64,000 bases of DNA from Streptomyces sp. AC558_RSS880. Lineage in GTDB: Bacteria; Actinomycetota; Actinomycetes; Streptomycetales; Streptomycetaceae. Below, piece by piece: positions 36,020 to 47,647 of this stretch (the first letter of the stretch is position 1; the number at the start of each line of letters is the position of its first letter). Location: NCBI RefSeq assembly GCF_019049255.1, contig NZ_JAGMUJ010000033.1:62001-126000 (forward strand), written 5' to 3'. Both the position numbers and the translations under genes were made by a program. The notes under the pieces were generated by a model. That model ran no database searches. It saw only the letters and a program-made list of their open reading frames with translations, and was not told the DNA's origin.

Positions 36020-36216
36020 GCCTGCATTCTTACCAAACGCGACTGACAGCGGCGCCGGGCGCGGGATCGGCCCCGGGTACGGACGCCCGAAGGCGCTTCC
36101 GCCTCGGGCCGCTCGGCCGTACCGGTCCGGGACCGGCAGCGGGGTTCGAACCCGCGAGGGTCCTCACCCGGACGTGTCCGTGCCCTGCGCACCGGGCCGT
36201 GACGCCGCCGCACCAC

Positions 36217-36263
36217 GAGCGCCGTACGTACCTGTGCGGCGTGCACGGACAGGTACGGCGCTC
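36217..36263. repeat. 15-bp inverted repeat with a 4-base bulge, priA-metK gap
   Basis: The left arm GAGCGCC-GTAC-GTACCTGT (36217-36235) matches the reverse complement of the right arm ACAGGTACGGCGCTC (36249-36263), apart from an extra GTAC. It lies about 200 bases upstream of priA and beyond the metK terminator. The rest of the 312-base gap 36020-36331 has no gene that I can support. Confidence 0.6.
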
Positions 36264-36272
36264 CGTACGCGC

Positions 36273-36312
36273 CGAGGCCCGGCGGCCCCTCGGAAGGGGG
36301 CGCCGGGCCTCG
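36273..36312 (-). terminator. Terminator hairpin after metK
   Basis: CGAGGCCCGGCG (36273-36284) pairs perfectly with CGCCGGGCCTCG (36301-36312), with further near-complementary bases towards the loop, about 20 bases past the metK stop. Confidence 0.8.
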
Positions 36313-36331
36313 GGGAGACGCGGGGTGGGGC

Positions 36332-37540
36332 TTACAGCCCCGCCGCCTTGCGCAGGGCGTCCACGCGGTCGGTGCGCTCCCAGGTGAAGTCGGGCAGCTC
36401 ACGGCCGAAGTGGCCGTAGGCGGCGGTCTGGGCGTAGATCGGGCGCAGCAGGTCGAGGTCGCGGATGATCGCGGCCGGGCGGAGGTCGAAGACCTCGTCG
36501 ATGGCCCGCTCGATGTTCTCGGTGTCGACCTTGGCGGTGCCGAAGGTCTCGACGAACAGGCCGACCGGCTCCGCCTTGCCGATGGCGTACGCCACCTGGA
36601 CCTCGCAGCGGGAGGCCAGGCCGGCCGCCACCACGTTCTTGGCGACCCAGCGCATCGCGTACGCCGCCGAGCGGTCCACCTTGGACGGGTCCTTGCCGGA
36701 GAAGGCGCCGCCGCCGTGGCGGGCCATGCCGCCGTAGGTGTCGATGATGATCTTGCGGCCGGTCAGGCCGGCGTCGCCCATCGGGCCGCCGATCTCGAAG
36801 CGGCCGGTCGGGTTCACCAGCAGCCGGTACTTCTCGGTGTCGAGCTTGATGCCCTCGTCCAGGAGCGCCTTCAGCTCCGGCTCCACGACGAACTCGCGGA
36901 TGTCGGGGGCGAGCAGCGACTCCAGGTCGATGTCGGAGGCGTGCTGGGAGGAGACGACCACGGTGTCCAGACGGACCGCCTTGTCGCCGTCGTACTCGAT
37001 GGTGACCTGGGTCTTGCCGTCCGGGCGCAGGTAGGGGATGGTCCCGTTCTTGCGCACGTCGGAGAGGCGCTTGGAGAGGCGGTGCGCGAGGAAGACCGGC
37101 AGCGGCATCAGCGTCGGCGTCTCGTCCGTCGCGTAGCCGAACATCAGGCCCTGGTCGCCGGCGCCCTGCCGGTCGAGCTCGTCGTCGTCACCCTCGACGC
37201 GGGCCTCGTAGGCGGCGTCGACGCCCTGCGCGATGTCCGGGGACTGCGCGCCGATCGACACCGACACGCCGCAGGAGGCGCCGTCGAAGCCCTTCTTCGA
37301 GGAGTCGTAGCCGATCTCCAGGATCTTGTTGCGCACCAGCGTCGCGATGTCCGCGTACGTCTTGGTGGTGACCTCGCCGGCCACGTGCACCAGGCCGGTG
37401 GTGATCAGGGTCTCGACGGCGACCCGGGAGGTCGGGTCCTCACGGAGGAGTGCGTCGAGAATGGTGTCGCTGATCTGGTCAGCGATCTTGTCGGGGTGAC
37501 CCTCGGTCACGGACTCCGAGGTGAACAGACGACGGGACAC
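36332..37540 (-). CDS. metK: S-adenosylmethionine synthetase
   Basis: MetK makes SAM from methionine and ATP. The protein has 402 residues starting SRRLFTSESVTEGHPDKIADQ, with GAGDQGLMFGYA, the P-loop-like GGGAFSGKD and DRSAAYAMRWVAKN motifs. The GTG at 37540 follows an AGGGAG site and gives the family N-terminus; the 80 residues upstream are spurious. SAM supply affects secondary metabolism in Streptomyces. A hairpin lies 43-72 bases upstream (37583-37612), but I see no known SAM riboswitch. Confidence 0.97.
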   Translation of the reverse strand: MSRRLFTSESVTEGHPDKIADQISDTILDALLREDPTSRVAVETLITTGLVHVAGEVTTKTYADIATLVRNKILEIGYDSSKKGFDGASCGVSVSIGAQSPDIAQGVDAAYEARVEGDDDELDRQGAGDQGLMFGYATDETPTLMPLPVFLAHRLSKRLSDVRKNGTIPYLRPDGKTQVTIEYDGDKAVRLDTVVVSSQHASDIDLESLLAPDIREFVVEPELKALLDEGIKLDTEKYRLLVNPTGRFEIGGPMGDAGLTGRKIIIDTYGGMARHGGGAFSGKDPSKVDRSAAYAMRWVAKNVVAAGLASRCEVQVAYAIGKAEPVGLFVETFGTAKVDTENIERAIDEVFDLRPAAIIRDLDLLRPIYAQTAAYGHFGRELPDFTWERTDRVDALRKAAGL

Positions 37541-37582
37541 AACGCTCCCTGGGGTTGCAGCGGCTGCTGGCTGATCATTGGC

Positions 37583-37612
37583 GGACGGCGGGGGCTGCAC
37601 CCGACGCCGTCC
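37583..37612 (-). promoter_or_regulatory. Hairpin in the metK leader
   Basis: GGACGGCG (37583-37590) and CGCCGTCC (37605-37612) form a perfect 8-bp stem with a 14-base loop, 43-72 bases before the metK GTG. It does not match the SAM riboswitch classes I know. Confidence 0.4.
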
Positions 37613-37780
37613 GTGGAACAGTTTATCGGTCGCGCTTCGCCACGGGTCCCCCTGTCTCGTCTCGCGAGAGCGCTGTGACCTGCGGCACGGGCATTCTGCC
37701 CATGCCGGGCCAGGTTGGCCAGAGGCGCCACGCCCCGAACGAGCCGGGTTTCGGGGAACCGCGGACGAAGAATGAATCAC

Positions 37781-38983
37781 TCATCCGAGGCGTTCGGCCA
37801 CCAGGTCCCACACGGTTTCGGCCAGGGCTTCCTTCGGGCCGTGCGCGACGGGGGTCTCGCTGCCGTCGGCACCCAGCACCACGGCCTCGTTCTCCTCGGA
37901 GCCGAAGGTCCTGCGCTCCCCCACCTCGTTCACCACCAGCAGGTCGCAGCCCTTGCGCTTCAGCTTGGCGCGGCCGTTGGCGAGCACGTCGTCGGTCTCG
38001 GCGGCGAAGCCGACGATCACCTGTCCGGCGCGCACCCGGTCACCGGAGATCTCGGCGAGGATGTCCGGATTCCGTACCAGGGTGATGGGCTCGGGCTCCT
38101 GGTCGTCCTTCTTCTTGATCTTGCCGGTGGCGTAGGCGGCCGGCCGGAAGTCGGCGACGGCCGCGGCCATGACCACGGCGTCCGCGTCGGCGGCGGCGCC
38201 GAGGACGGCCTCGCGCAGCTCCACGGCGGTCCCGACCCGGACGAGGTCCACGCCCGCCGGGTCGGGCAGGGCGGTGTTGGCCGCGATCAGCGTGACGCGG
38301 GCGCCGCGGGCGGCGGCGGTGCGGGCGAGGGCGTAGCCCTGCTTGCCGGAGGAGCGGTTGCCGAGGAAGCGGACGGGGTCGAGGGGCTCGCGGGTGCCTC
38401 CGGCGCTGACGACGACGTGCCGGCCCTCGAGGTCGGGCACGGTGACACCGCGGGCCAGCACCCGGCGGCAGACCTCGAAGATCTCGCCCGGGTCGGGCAG
38501 CCGGCCCTTGCCGGTGTCGACGCCGGTGAGGCGGCCGACGGCCGGTTCGATCACGACGGCGCCGCGGCGGCGCAGGGTGGCCACGTTCTCCTGGGTGGCC
38601 GGGTGCTCCCACATCTCGGTGTGCATGGCGGGGGCGAAGACGACCGGGCAGCGGGCGGTGAGCAGGGTGTTGGTGAGGAGGTCGTCGGCCAGGCCGTGGG
38701 CCGCCCTGGCCAGCGTGTCCGCTGTGGCGGGGGCGACGACCACCAGGTCGGCGTGCTGTCCGATGCGGACGTGCGGCACCTCGTGGACGTCGTCCCAGAC
38801 CTCGGTGGAGACCGGGTTCCCGGAGAGCGCGGACCAGGTGGCGGCGCCGACGAAGTGCAGCGCGGAGGCGGTGGGGACGACCCGGACGTCGTGCCCCGAC
38901 TCCGTCAGCCGCCTGAGCAGCTCACAGGCCTTGTACGCGGCGATGCCGCCGCTGACCCCCAGAACGACCTTCGGCTTGTCCAC
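37781..38983 (-). CDS. coaBC: Bifunctional phosphopantothenoylcysteine decarboxylase / phosphopantothenate-cysteine ligase
   Basis: The protein has 400 residues. The N-terminal CoaC flavoprotein (VVLGVSGGIAAYKACELLRRL; PAMHTEMWEHPATQENV) is followed by CoaB (VSAGGTREPLDPVRFLGNRSSG; the lysine-rich KIKKKDD loop). The two carry out successive steps of coenzyme A synthesis. The usual PAMN motif reads PAMH. It lies between rpoZ and metK, a conserved actinobacterial arrangement with gmk and rpoZ. Confidence 0.96.
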   Translation of the reverse strand: MDKPKVVLGVSGGIAAYKACELLRRLTESGHDVRVVPTASALHFVGAATWSALSGNPVSTEVWDDVHEVPHVRIGQHADLVVVAPATADTLARAAHGLADDLLTNTLLTARCPVVFAPAMHTEMWEHPATQENVATLRRRGAVVIEPAVGRLTGVDTGKGRLPDPGEIFEVCRRVLARGVTVPDLEGRHVVVSAGGTREPLDPVRFLGNRSSGKQGYALARTAAARGARVTLIAANTALPDPAGVDLVRVGTAVELREAVLGAAADADAVVMAAAVADFRPAAYATGKIKKKDDQEPEPITLVRNPDILAEISGDRVRAGQVIVGFAAETDDVLANGRAKLKRKGCDLLVVNEVGERRTFGSEENEAVVLGADGSETPVAHGPKEALAETVWDLVAERLG

Positions 38984-39030
38984 CGTCTCTCCCCGGACCT
39001 CGGAAATGTGCGACCACTCCCATGAGACAC

Positions 39031-39063
39031 CACAGGCCCGGCAGACGTGCTGCCGGGCCTGTG
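39031..39063 (-). terminator. Terminator hairpin after rpoZ
   Basis: CACAGGCCCGGCAG (39031-39044) pairs perfectly over 14 bp with CTGCCGGGCCTGTG (39050-39063), loop ACGTG, about 40 bases after the rpoZ stop. Confidence 0.85.
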
Positions 39064-39104
39064 GAGAAGTCAGCTGCGAACAGCTGGTACGACCTACCGA
39101 CCGG

Positions 39105-39377
39105 TTACTGAACGGGGCCTTCGACGGCCTCGGAGGTCAGCAGTCCCGCGTTGATCTCGCGCAGGGCGATCGAGAGCGGCTTCTCGTGGACGTGGGTGTC
39201 GACGAGGGGGCCGACGTACTCGAGCAGGCCCTCGCCGAGCTGCGAGTAGTACGCGTTGATCTGGCGGGCCCGCTTGGCCGCGTAGATCACGAGGCTGTAC
39301 TTCGAGTCCGTGGCCTCGAGAAGCTCGTCGATCGGCGGGTTGATGATGCCCTCGGGCGCGGAGATGGAAGAGGACAC
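39105..39377 (-). CDS. rpoZ: RNA polymerase omega subunit
   Basis: Omega stabilises the beta-prime subunit in RNA polymerase. The protein has 90 residues: IINPPIDELLEATDSKYSLVIYAAKRARQIN is the conserved omega core, followed by KPLSIALREINAG. The GTG start has a GGAAGG site. It lies 62 bases downstream of gmk, the usual gmk-rpoZ pair. Confidence 0.97.
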   Translation of the reverse strand: MSSSISAPEGIINPPIDELLEATDSKYSLVIYAAKRARQINAYYSQLGEGLLEYVGPLVDTHVHEKPLSIALREINAGLLTSEAVEGPVQ

Positions 39378-39439
39378 GCTCTACCTTCCGATGGATGGGA
39401 AAGATTCAGTCGGCGCGACCGGTGAACGATTGCTCACGA

Positions 39440-39997
39440 TCACACGACGTTCATCAAGGCTAGCAGCTCGCGGGCCACGTCCTCGACGGAGGTGTTGACC
39501 AGGGTGGTGTCGAACTCCGGCTCGGCCGCCAGTTCGATCTTCGCGGCCTCCAGCCGGCGCTCGACGACCTCGGGCGACTCGGTGCCCCGGCCCGTGAGCC
39601 TGCGCACGAGCTCCTCCCAGGAGGGAGGAGCCAGGAACACCAGCCGGCCCTCCGCCATGGACTCACGGACCTGCCGTGCGCCCTGGAGGTCGATCTCCAG
39701 CAGCACCGGCACACCCGCCTCCAGGTGCTCCAGCACCGCCGCGCGGGGGGTGCCGTAGCGGTTGCCGGCGAACTCGGCCCACTCCAGCAGCTCGCCGTTG
39801 GCGATCAGCTTGTCCATCTCCTCGTCGGTGACGAAGAAGTAGTGGACTCCGTGCTGCTCCCCGGGACGGGGCGCCCGGGTCGTCGCCGACACCGAGAGCC
39901 AGACCTCGGGGTGTTCCTTGCGCATATGGGCGACGACCGTGCTCTTGCCGACCCCGGAGGGGCCGGAGAGCACGGTCAGCCGCGGACGTTCAGTCAT
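39440..39997 (-). CDS. gmk: Guanylate kinase
   Basis: Gmk phosphorylates GMP to GDP. The protein has 185 residues with the P-loop LSGPSGVGKSTVVAHMR, the GMP-binding VSATTRAPRPGEQHGVHYFFV and VLLEIDLQGARQVRE. It stands between the sIHF gene and rpoZ in an arrangement conserved in actinobacteria. Confidence 0.97.
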   Translation of the reverse strand: MTERPRLTVLSGPSGVGKSTVVAHMRKEHPEVWLSVSATTRAPRPGEQHGVHYFFVTDEEMDKLIANGELLEWAEFAGNRYGTPRAAVLEHLEAGVPVLLEIDLQGARQVRESMAEGRLVFLAPPSWEELVRRLTGRGTESPEVVERRLEAAKIELAAEPEFDTTLVNTSVEDVARELLALMNVV

Positions 39998-40027
39998 GCA
40001 GCGATTATTCCAGCAATCACGGGTTGC

Positions 40028-40045
40028 CCGGGACGCCGGTCCCGG
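40028..40045 (-). terminator. Short hairpin after the sIHF gene
   Basis: CCGGGAC (40028-40034) and GTCCCGG (40039-40045) form a 7-bp stem with a 4-base loop in the sIHF-gmk gap. It is a weak terminator candidate. Confidence 0.4.
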
Positions 40046-40057
40046 ACTGGCCCGTAC

Positions 40058-40381
40058 TCAGGAACCAGTGCTGCCGAACTCGCGCTCCAGGGAGGCGATC
40101 TGGTTGGAACCGAGACCGCGCACGCGGCGGCTCTCGGAGATGCCCAGTCGCTCCATGATCTGCTTGGCGCGGACCTTGCCCACGCCCGGCAGGGACTCAA
40201 GCAGGGCGGAGACCTTCATCTTGCCGATGACGTCGTTCTCCTGGCCCTGCTTGATGACCTCGTGAAGGGAGGCGCCGGAGTGCTTGAGTCGATTCTTGAC
40301 CTCGGCCCGCTCCCGGCGAGCCGCGGCGGCCTTTTCGAGCGCGGCTGCGCGCTGTTCAGGGGTAAGGGGCGGAAGAGCCAC
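40058..40381 (-). CDS. sihF: Nucleoid-associated integration host factor sIHF (actinobacterial type)
   Basis: The protein has 107 residues: a long basic N-terminal helix (PEQRAAALEKAAAARRERAEVKNRLKHSG) followed by an HhH-type DNA-binding core (LLESLPGVGKVRAKQIMERLGI) and a closing helix. Actinobacterial IHF is essential in mycobacteria. In S. coelicolor sIHF binds DNA non-specifically, affects topology and influences sporulation and antibiotic production. The GTG at 40381 with a GAGGTGA site was chosen. The 256-base gap upstream shows no other gene. Confidence 0.95.
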   Translation of the reverse strand: MALPPLTPEQRAAALEKAAAARRERAEVKNRLKHSGASLHEVIKQGQENDVIGKMKVSALLESLPGVGKVRAKQIMERLGISESRRVRGLGSNQIASLEREFGSTGS

Positions 40382-40637
40382 GCCTACGTCACCTCGGATG
40401 TCGAACTGTCGGATACGGACCGGTGAGGAACCTAGTCGCCCCACACCTGAGGAGTCACGAGCGACACCGTCGCCCGTTCACTCTCCGTCGGAGACTAGCG
40501 GCCAACTCCGCCGGAGTCAGCGAGAACTGCGGAAAAGTCCTGGTCAGCCTCCGCCAGGCCGGACATTTAAGACATAATCCCCCGGATTTGAGGATGTATC
40601 CAGAGTCCGGCGACCACGGATTCCCCCGTCCGCCGGT

Positions 40638-41483
40638 TCAGGCCCGCGTCACGGCGGTCCTGATCTCCTCCGCGAACCGCTCCGCGGCGTCACGCAGAGC
40701 GACCGCGTCGGGACCGTGGCGCAACACCCCCCGGCTGACGTTCGGCACGACGTTGCGCACCACGCGGCCGAAGACCGCCGGGAGATCGGCCGCCGTGGCC
40801 CCCTGCGCGCCGATACCGGGCGCGAGGATCGGCCCGCCCATGTCCAGGTCGTACGAGGAGAGGTCGCCGAGCGTCGCGCCGACCACCGCGCCGAAGGACC
40901 CGAGCGGCTCCTCGCCGGCGTTCTCGACGGCCAGGTGCCCGAGCATGGTCGCCCCGACGGTGCGCCCGTCGGCGCGGATCGCGTGCTGGACCTCGCCGCC
41001 CTCCGGGTTGGACGTCAGCGCCAGCACGAACAGCCCGGTGCCGGTCTCCCGGGCCAGCGCGACGGCCGGGCTGAGCGAGCCGTAGCCGAGGTACGGCGAG
41101 ACGGTGAGCGCGTCGGAGAACAGGGGCGCGTCCTTGTGCAGGAAGGACTCGGCGTAGGCGGCCATGGTGGAGCCGATGTCGCCGCGCTTGGCGTCCATGA
41201 CGACCAGCGCCCCGGCCTCCCGCGCCTCCCGGACCGTCTTCTCCAGGACGGCGACCCCGCGCGAGCCGAAGCGCTCGAAGAAGGCGCTCTGCGGCTTGAG
41301 CACGGCGATCCGGTCGGCGACCGCCTCGACGACCGTGCGGCTGAACCGCTCCAGGCCCGTGACGTCGTCGTTCAGGCCCCACTCGGCGAGCAGGGAGGCG
41401 TGCGGGTCGATGCCCACGCACAGCGGGCCGCGCTCGTCCATCGCGCGGCGCAGCCGCGCGCCGAAGGGTTCCGGGCCGGTCAT
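40638..41483 (-). CDS. pyrF: Orotidine 5'-phosphate decarboxylase (type 2)
   Basis: PyrF makes UMP from OMP, the last step of de novo UMP synthesis. The protein has 281 residues and belongs to the longer type-2 subfamily, with the catalytic MDAKRGDIGSTMAAYAESF motif and LCVGIDPHASLL near the N-terminus. Its ATG overlaps the pyrD stop by four bases. It is the last gene of the pyr operon. Confidence 0.97.
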   Translation of the reverse strand: MTGPEPFGARLRRAMDERGPLCVGIDPHASLLAEWGLNDDVTGLERFSRTVVEAVADRIAVLKPQSAFFERFGSRGVAVLEKTVREAREAGALVVMDAKRGDIGSTMAAYAESFLHKDAPLFSDALTVSPYLGYGSLSPAVALARETGTGLFVLALTSNPEGGEVQHAIRADGRTVGATMLGHLAVENAGEEPLGSFGAVVGATLGDLSSYDLDMGGPILAPGIGAQGATAADLPAVFGRVVRNVVPNVSRGVLRHGPDAVALRDAAERFAEEIRTAVTRA

Positions 41484-42586
41484 ACCGTCGTCCTCACGTC
41501 GGCGCCCACCGCGTCGGCGAGCGTGGCGTACGGGCTGGTGCGCAGCCGCGCGGCGAGCCCCTTGTGCATGGCGCGGCCCCAGAAGGGGCCCTCGTAGATG
41601 AACGCGCTGTACCCCTGGACCAGCGTGGCACCGGCCAGGATGCGCTGCCAGGCGTCCTCGGCGTTCTCGACGCCGCCGACGCCGACCAGGGTGATCCGGT
41701 CGCCCACGCGCGCGTAGAGGCGGCGCAGCACGTCCAGGGAGCGCGCCTTGAGGGGGGCGCCGGAGAGACCGCCGGTCTCCTGGACGAGGGCGGGCGAGGA
41801 CGTCAGGCCGAGTCCCTCGCGCGCGATGGTGGTGTTGGTGGCGATGATCCCGTCCAGGCCGAGTTCCACGGCGAGGTCGGCGACCGCGTCGACGTCCTCG
41901 TCGGCGAGGTCGGGGGCGATCTTCACCAGCAGCGGCACCCGGCGGGCCGGGACGGTCCGGTCGGCGGCCTCGCGGACGGCGGCGAGCAGCGGGCGCAGGT
42001 GGTCCACGGCCTGGAGGTCGCGCAGTCCGGGCGTGTTCGGGGAGGAGACGTTGACGACCAGGTAGTCGGCGTACGGCGCCAGCCGCTCGGCGGACTTCAC
42101 GTAGTCGGCGACGGCCTCGTCCTCGGGGACGGCCTTGGTCTTGCCGATGTTGACGCCGACCACCGTCCTGAAGACGGGCGTGCGGGAGGCCAGGCGGGCC
42201 GCGACGGCCAGCGAACCCTCGTTGTTGAAGCCCATGCGGTTGATCAGGGCCCGGTCCGCGACCAGGCGGAACAGCCGCTTCCTGGGGTTGCCGGGCTGCG
42301 GCTCCCCGGTCACCGTGCCGATCTCGACGTGGTCGAAGCCGAGCATCGCCAGGCCGTCGATGCCGACGGCGTTCTTGTCGAAGCCGGCGGCGAGGCCGAA
42401 GGGGCTGTGCAGGCGCAGTCCGAGGGCCTCGGTGCGCAGTTCCTTGTGGCGGGGGGCGAGCACGGCGGCGACGAAGGTGCGCAGGCCGGGGACGCGCGCG
42501 ACGAGACGGATCCAGCGGAAGGCCAGGTGGTGGGCCTGCTCGGGGTCCATCCGCCGGAAGAGCAGGGTGAAGAGAATCTTGTACAT
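41480..42586 (-). CDS. pyrD: Dihydroorotate dehydrogenase (quinone), class 2
   Basis: PyrD oxidises dihydroorotate to orotate with electrons passed to the membrane quinone pool. The protein has 368 residues. The N-terminal helical membrane-association domain (MDPEQAHHLAFRWIRLVAR) marks class 2. The FMN barrel has FGLAAGFDKNAVGI, VNVSSPNTPGLRDLQ and GATLVQGYSAFIYEG. Translation follows carB after a 54-base gap that contains a strong hairpin. Confidence 0.97.
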   Translation of the reverse strand: MYKILFTLLFRRMDPEQAHHLAFRWIRLVARVPGLRTFVAAVLAPRHKELRTEALGLRLHSPFGLAAGFDKNAVGIDGLAMLGFDHVEIGTVTGEPQPGNPRKRLFRLVADRALINRMGFNNEGSLAVAARLASRTPVFRTVVGVNIGKTKAVPEDEAVADYVKSAERLAPYADYLVVNVSSPNTPGLRDLQAVDHLRPLLAAVREAADRTVPARRVPLLVKIAPDLADEDVDAVADLAVELGLDGIIATNTTIAREGLGLTSSPALVQETGGLSGAPLKARSLDVLRRLYARVGDRITLVGVGGVENAEDAWQRILAGATLVQGYSAFIYEGPFWGRAMHKGLAARLRTSPYATLADAVGADVRTTV

Positions 42587-42629
42587 GGTGTCCTCATGGA
42601 GAGGGGGACACCGTTTCCGGTGTCCCCCT
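42587..42629 (-). promoter_or_regulatory. Intra-operon tetraloop hairpin before pyrD with an alternative pairing to the ribosome-binding site
   Basis: In the transcript AGGGGGACACCG (42629-42618) pairs perfectly over 12 bp with CGGUGUCCCCCU (42613-42602) around a GAAA loop, a GNRA tetraloop. Just before the pyrD AUG the sequence AGGACACC (42594-42587) includes the Shine-Dalgarno bases. Its GGACACC is complementary to GGUGUCC of the 3' arm, so two exclusive structures are possible. No U-run follows, so simple termination is unlikely. Confidence 0.6.
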
Positions 42630-42640
42630 GCGGGCTGCTG

Positions 42641-45941
<3,301 letters not shown>

Positions 45942-45949
<8 letters not shown>

Positions 45950-47084
45950 GCTGGCCCTCCATGAGGTTCACGAAGCGGTCGAACAGGTAGGCGGCGTCGT
46001 GCGGGCCCGCTGCCGCTTCGGGGTGGTACTGGACGCTGAAGGCCGGCTTGTCGAGGAGCTGGAGGCCCTCCACCACGTTGTCGTTGAGGCAGACGTGGGA
46101 GACCTCGGCGCGGCCGTAGGGGGTGTCGGAGACCTTGTCGAGCGGGGCGTCGACGGCGAATCCGTGGTTGTGCGCGGTGACCTCGACCTTGCCGGTCGTA
46201 CGGTCCTGCACCGGCTGGTTGATGCCGCGGTGGCCGTACTTCAGCTTGAAGGTGCCGAAGCCGAGGGCGCGGCCCAGGATCTGGTTGCCGAAGCAGATGC
46301 CGAAGAGCGGGGTGCCGCGCTCCAGGACGCCCTGCATGACGGAGACCGGGTGGTCGGCGGTGGACGGGTCACCGGGGCCGTTGGAGAAGAAAACGCCGTC
46401 CGGGTCGACCGCGTACACGTCCTCGACGGTGGCGGTCGCCGGCAGGACGTGCACCTCGATGCCGCGCTCGGCCATGCGGTGCGGGGTCATGCCCTTGATG
46501 CCGAGGTCGACGGCGGCGACGGTGAACTTCTTCTCGCCGATCGCGGGGACGACGTACGGCTCGGTGGTGGCGACCTCGGCGGACAGGTCGGCGCCGGTCA
46601 TCTGGGGTGCTTCCTGGACACGGGCCAGCAGAGCGGCGTCGTCCTGGATGGCGTCACCGCTGAAGATGCCGACGCGCATGGCGCCGCGCTCGCGCAGGTG
46701 GCGGGTGAGGGCGCGGGTGTCGATGCCGGAGATGCCGACGACGCCCTGGGCGGCCAGCTCGTCGTCCAGCGTGCGGCGGGAACGCCAGCTGGAGGGCACG
46801 CGCGCGGGGTCGCGGACGACGTAGCCGGAGACCCAGATCCTCTTGGACTCCATGTCCTCGTCGTTGACGCCGGTGTTGCCCACGTGCGGGGCGGTCATCA
46901 CGACCACCTGGCGGTGGTACGACGGGTCGGTGAGGGTCTCCTGGTAGCCGGTCATGCCGGTGGAGAACACGGCTTCACCGAACGTGGCCCCCACGGCCCC
47001 GTAGGCCCGGCCGCGGAAGATCCGGCCGTCCTCCAGGACGAGTACGGCGGGAGCCTTGCCGGCTCCCCGGGTGGAGGTCGTCAT
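45942..47084 (-). CDS. carA: Carbamoyl-phosphate synthase, small (glutaminase) subunit
   Basis: CarA releases ammonia from glutamine for CarB. The protein has 380 residues. The N-terminal domain (FRGRAYGAVGATFGEAVFSTGMTGYQE) is followed by a class-I glutaminase with the nucleophile in LFGICFGNQILGRALG and the catalytic His/Glu in QYHPEAAAGPHD. The ATG at 47084 overlaps the preceding gene by four bases. Confidence 0.97.
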
Positions 47085-47647
47085 CGTGCGCCTTCCGTTT
47101 CCGTCTTGTTGATCATGTCGTTCAGTGTTTCGACCCACTCGTTGTGCTCGGCCGCGTGGTCGGAGCGGAAGCCGGAGTCGATCAGCCTGTCGCCGTGCTC
47201 CCAGGTGACGACCAGCAGGCCGCCCTCGGTGAGGACCTTGCCGGCGATGCCCTTGTCGAGCCGGGCCTCGCGCAGCGCGTGGGCCGGGACGAAGAAGTCG
47301 TTCGCGCCGGGGCGTACGACGTCCAGTCCGGCGTCCGTCAGCGTGAGCTCGGCCCGGCTGCGGGTGCCCAGGCCGTGCGCCACGATGCGGTCGAGCCACT
47401 GACCGGCGGTGGTGGAGCCGTGGTAGCGGCCGCTCATGCTCAGTCTCGCCGGGCCGGGGTCGTCCGGCGCGCTGGGCAGCTCGGGCAGGTCGCCCTGGAG
47501 GGTGCCGCGCCACTTCCAGCCCTCGCGCATCAGCCAGTAGACGAGCGCCACGAAGAGGGCGAGTCCGACGACCCAGCCGATCCGGGCGGCCCAGTCGGTC
47601 ACTTCCGCCGATTCCTTCTCGGCGGCCAGCAGGAGTACAGGTGTCAC
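47081..47647 (-). CDS. PH-like-domain membrane protein inside the pyr operon
   Basis: The protein has 188 residues. One membrane segment (about 23-41, IGWVVGLALFVALVYWLM) is followed by a cytoplasmic domain with LDRIVAHGLGTRSRAELTLTDAGLDVVRPGANDFFVPAHALREARLDKGIAGK and VVTWEHGDRLIDSGFRSD, a fold usually annotated as PH-like in actinobacteria. It overlaps pyrC by four bases upstream and carA by four bases downstream, so it is tightly co-translated with pyrimidine enzymes. No biochemical role is known to me. Confidence 0.8.
   Translation of the reverse strand: MTPVLLLAAEKESAEVTDWAARIGWVVGLALFVALVYWLMREGWKWRGTLQGDLPELPSAPDDPGPARLSMSGRYHGSTTAGQWLDRIVAHGLGTRSRAELTLTDAGLDVVRPGANDFFVPAHALREARLDKGIAGKVLTEGGLLVVTWEHGDRLIDSGFRSDHAAEHNEWVETLNDMINKTETEGAR

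Noticed and set aside
36139..36155. T-arm-like sequence GCGGGTTCGAACCCCGC on the minus strand, suggesting a tRNA or an attachment site
   Set aside because: The 5 bp stem and TTCGAAC loop look right, but no matching acceptor, D-arm or anticodon arm is present in the 75 bases upstream and there is no integrase nearby.
37541..37780. SAM riboswitch upstream of metK
   Set aside because: I find only a simple 8-bp hairpin and none of the conserved SAM-I, SAM-II or SAM-IV cores.
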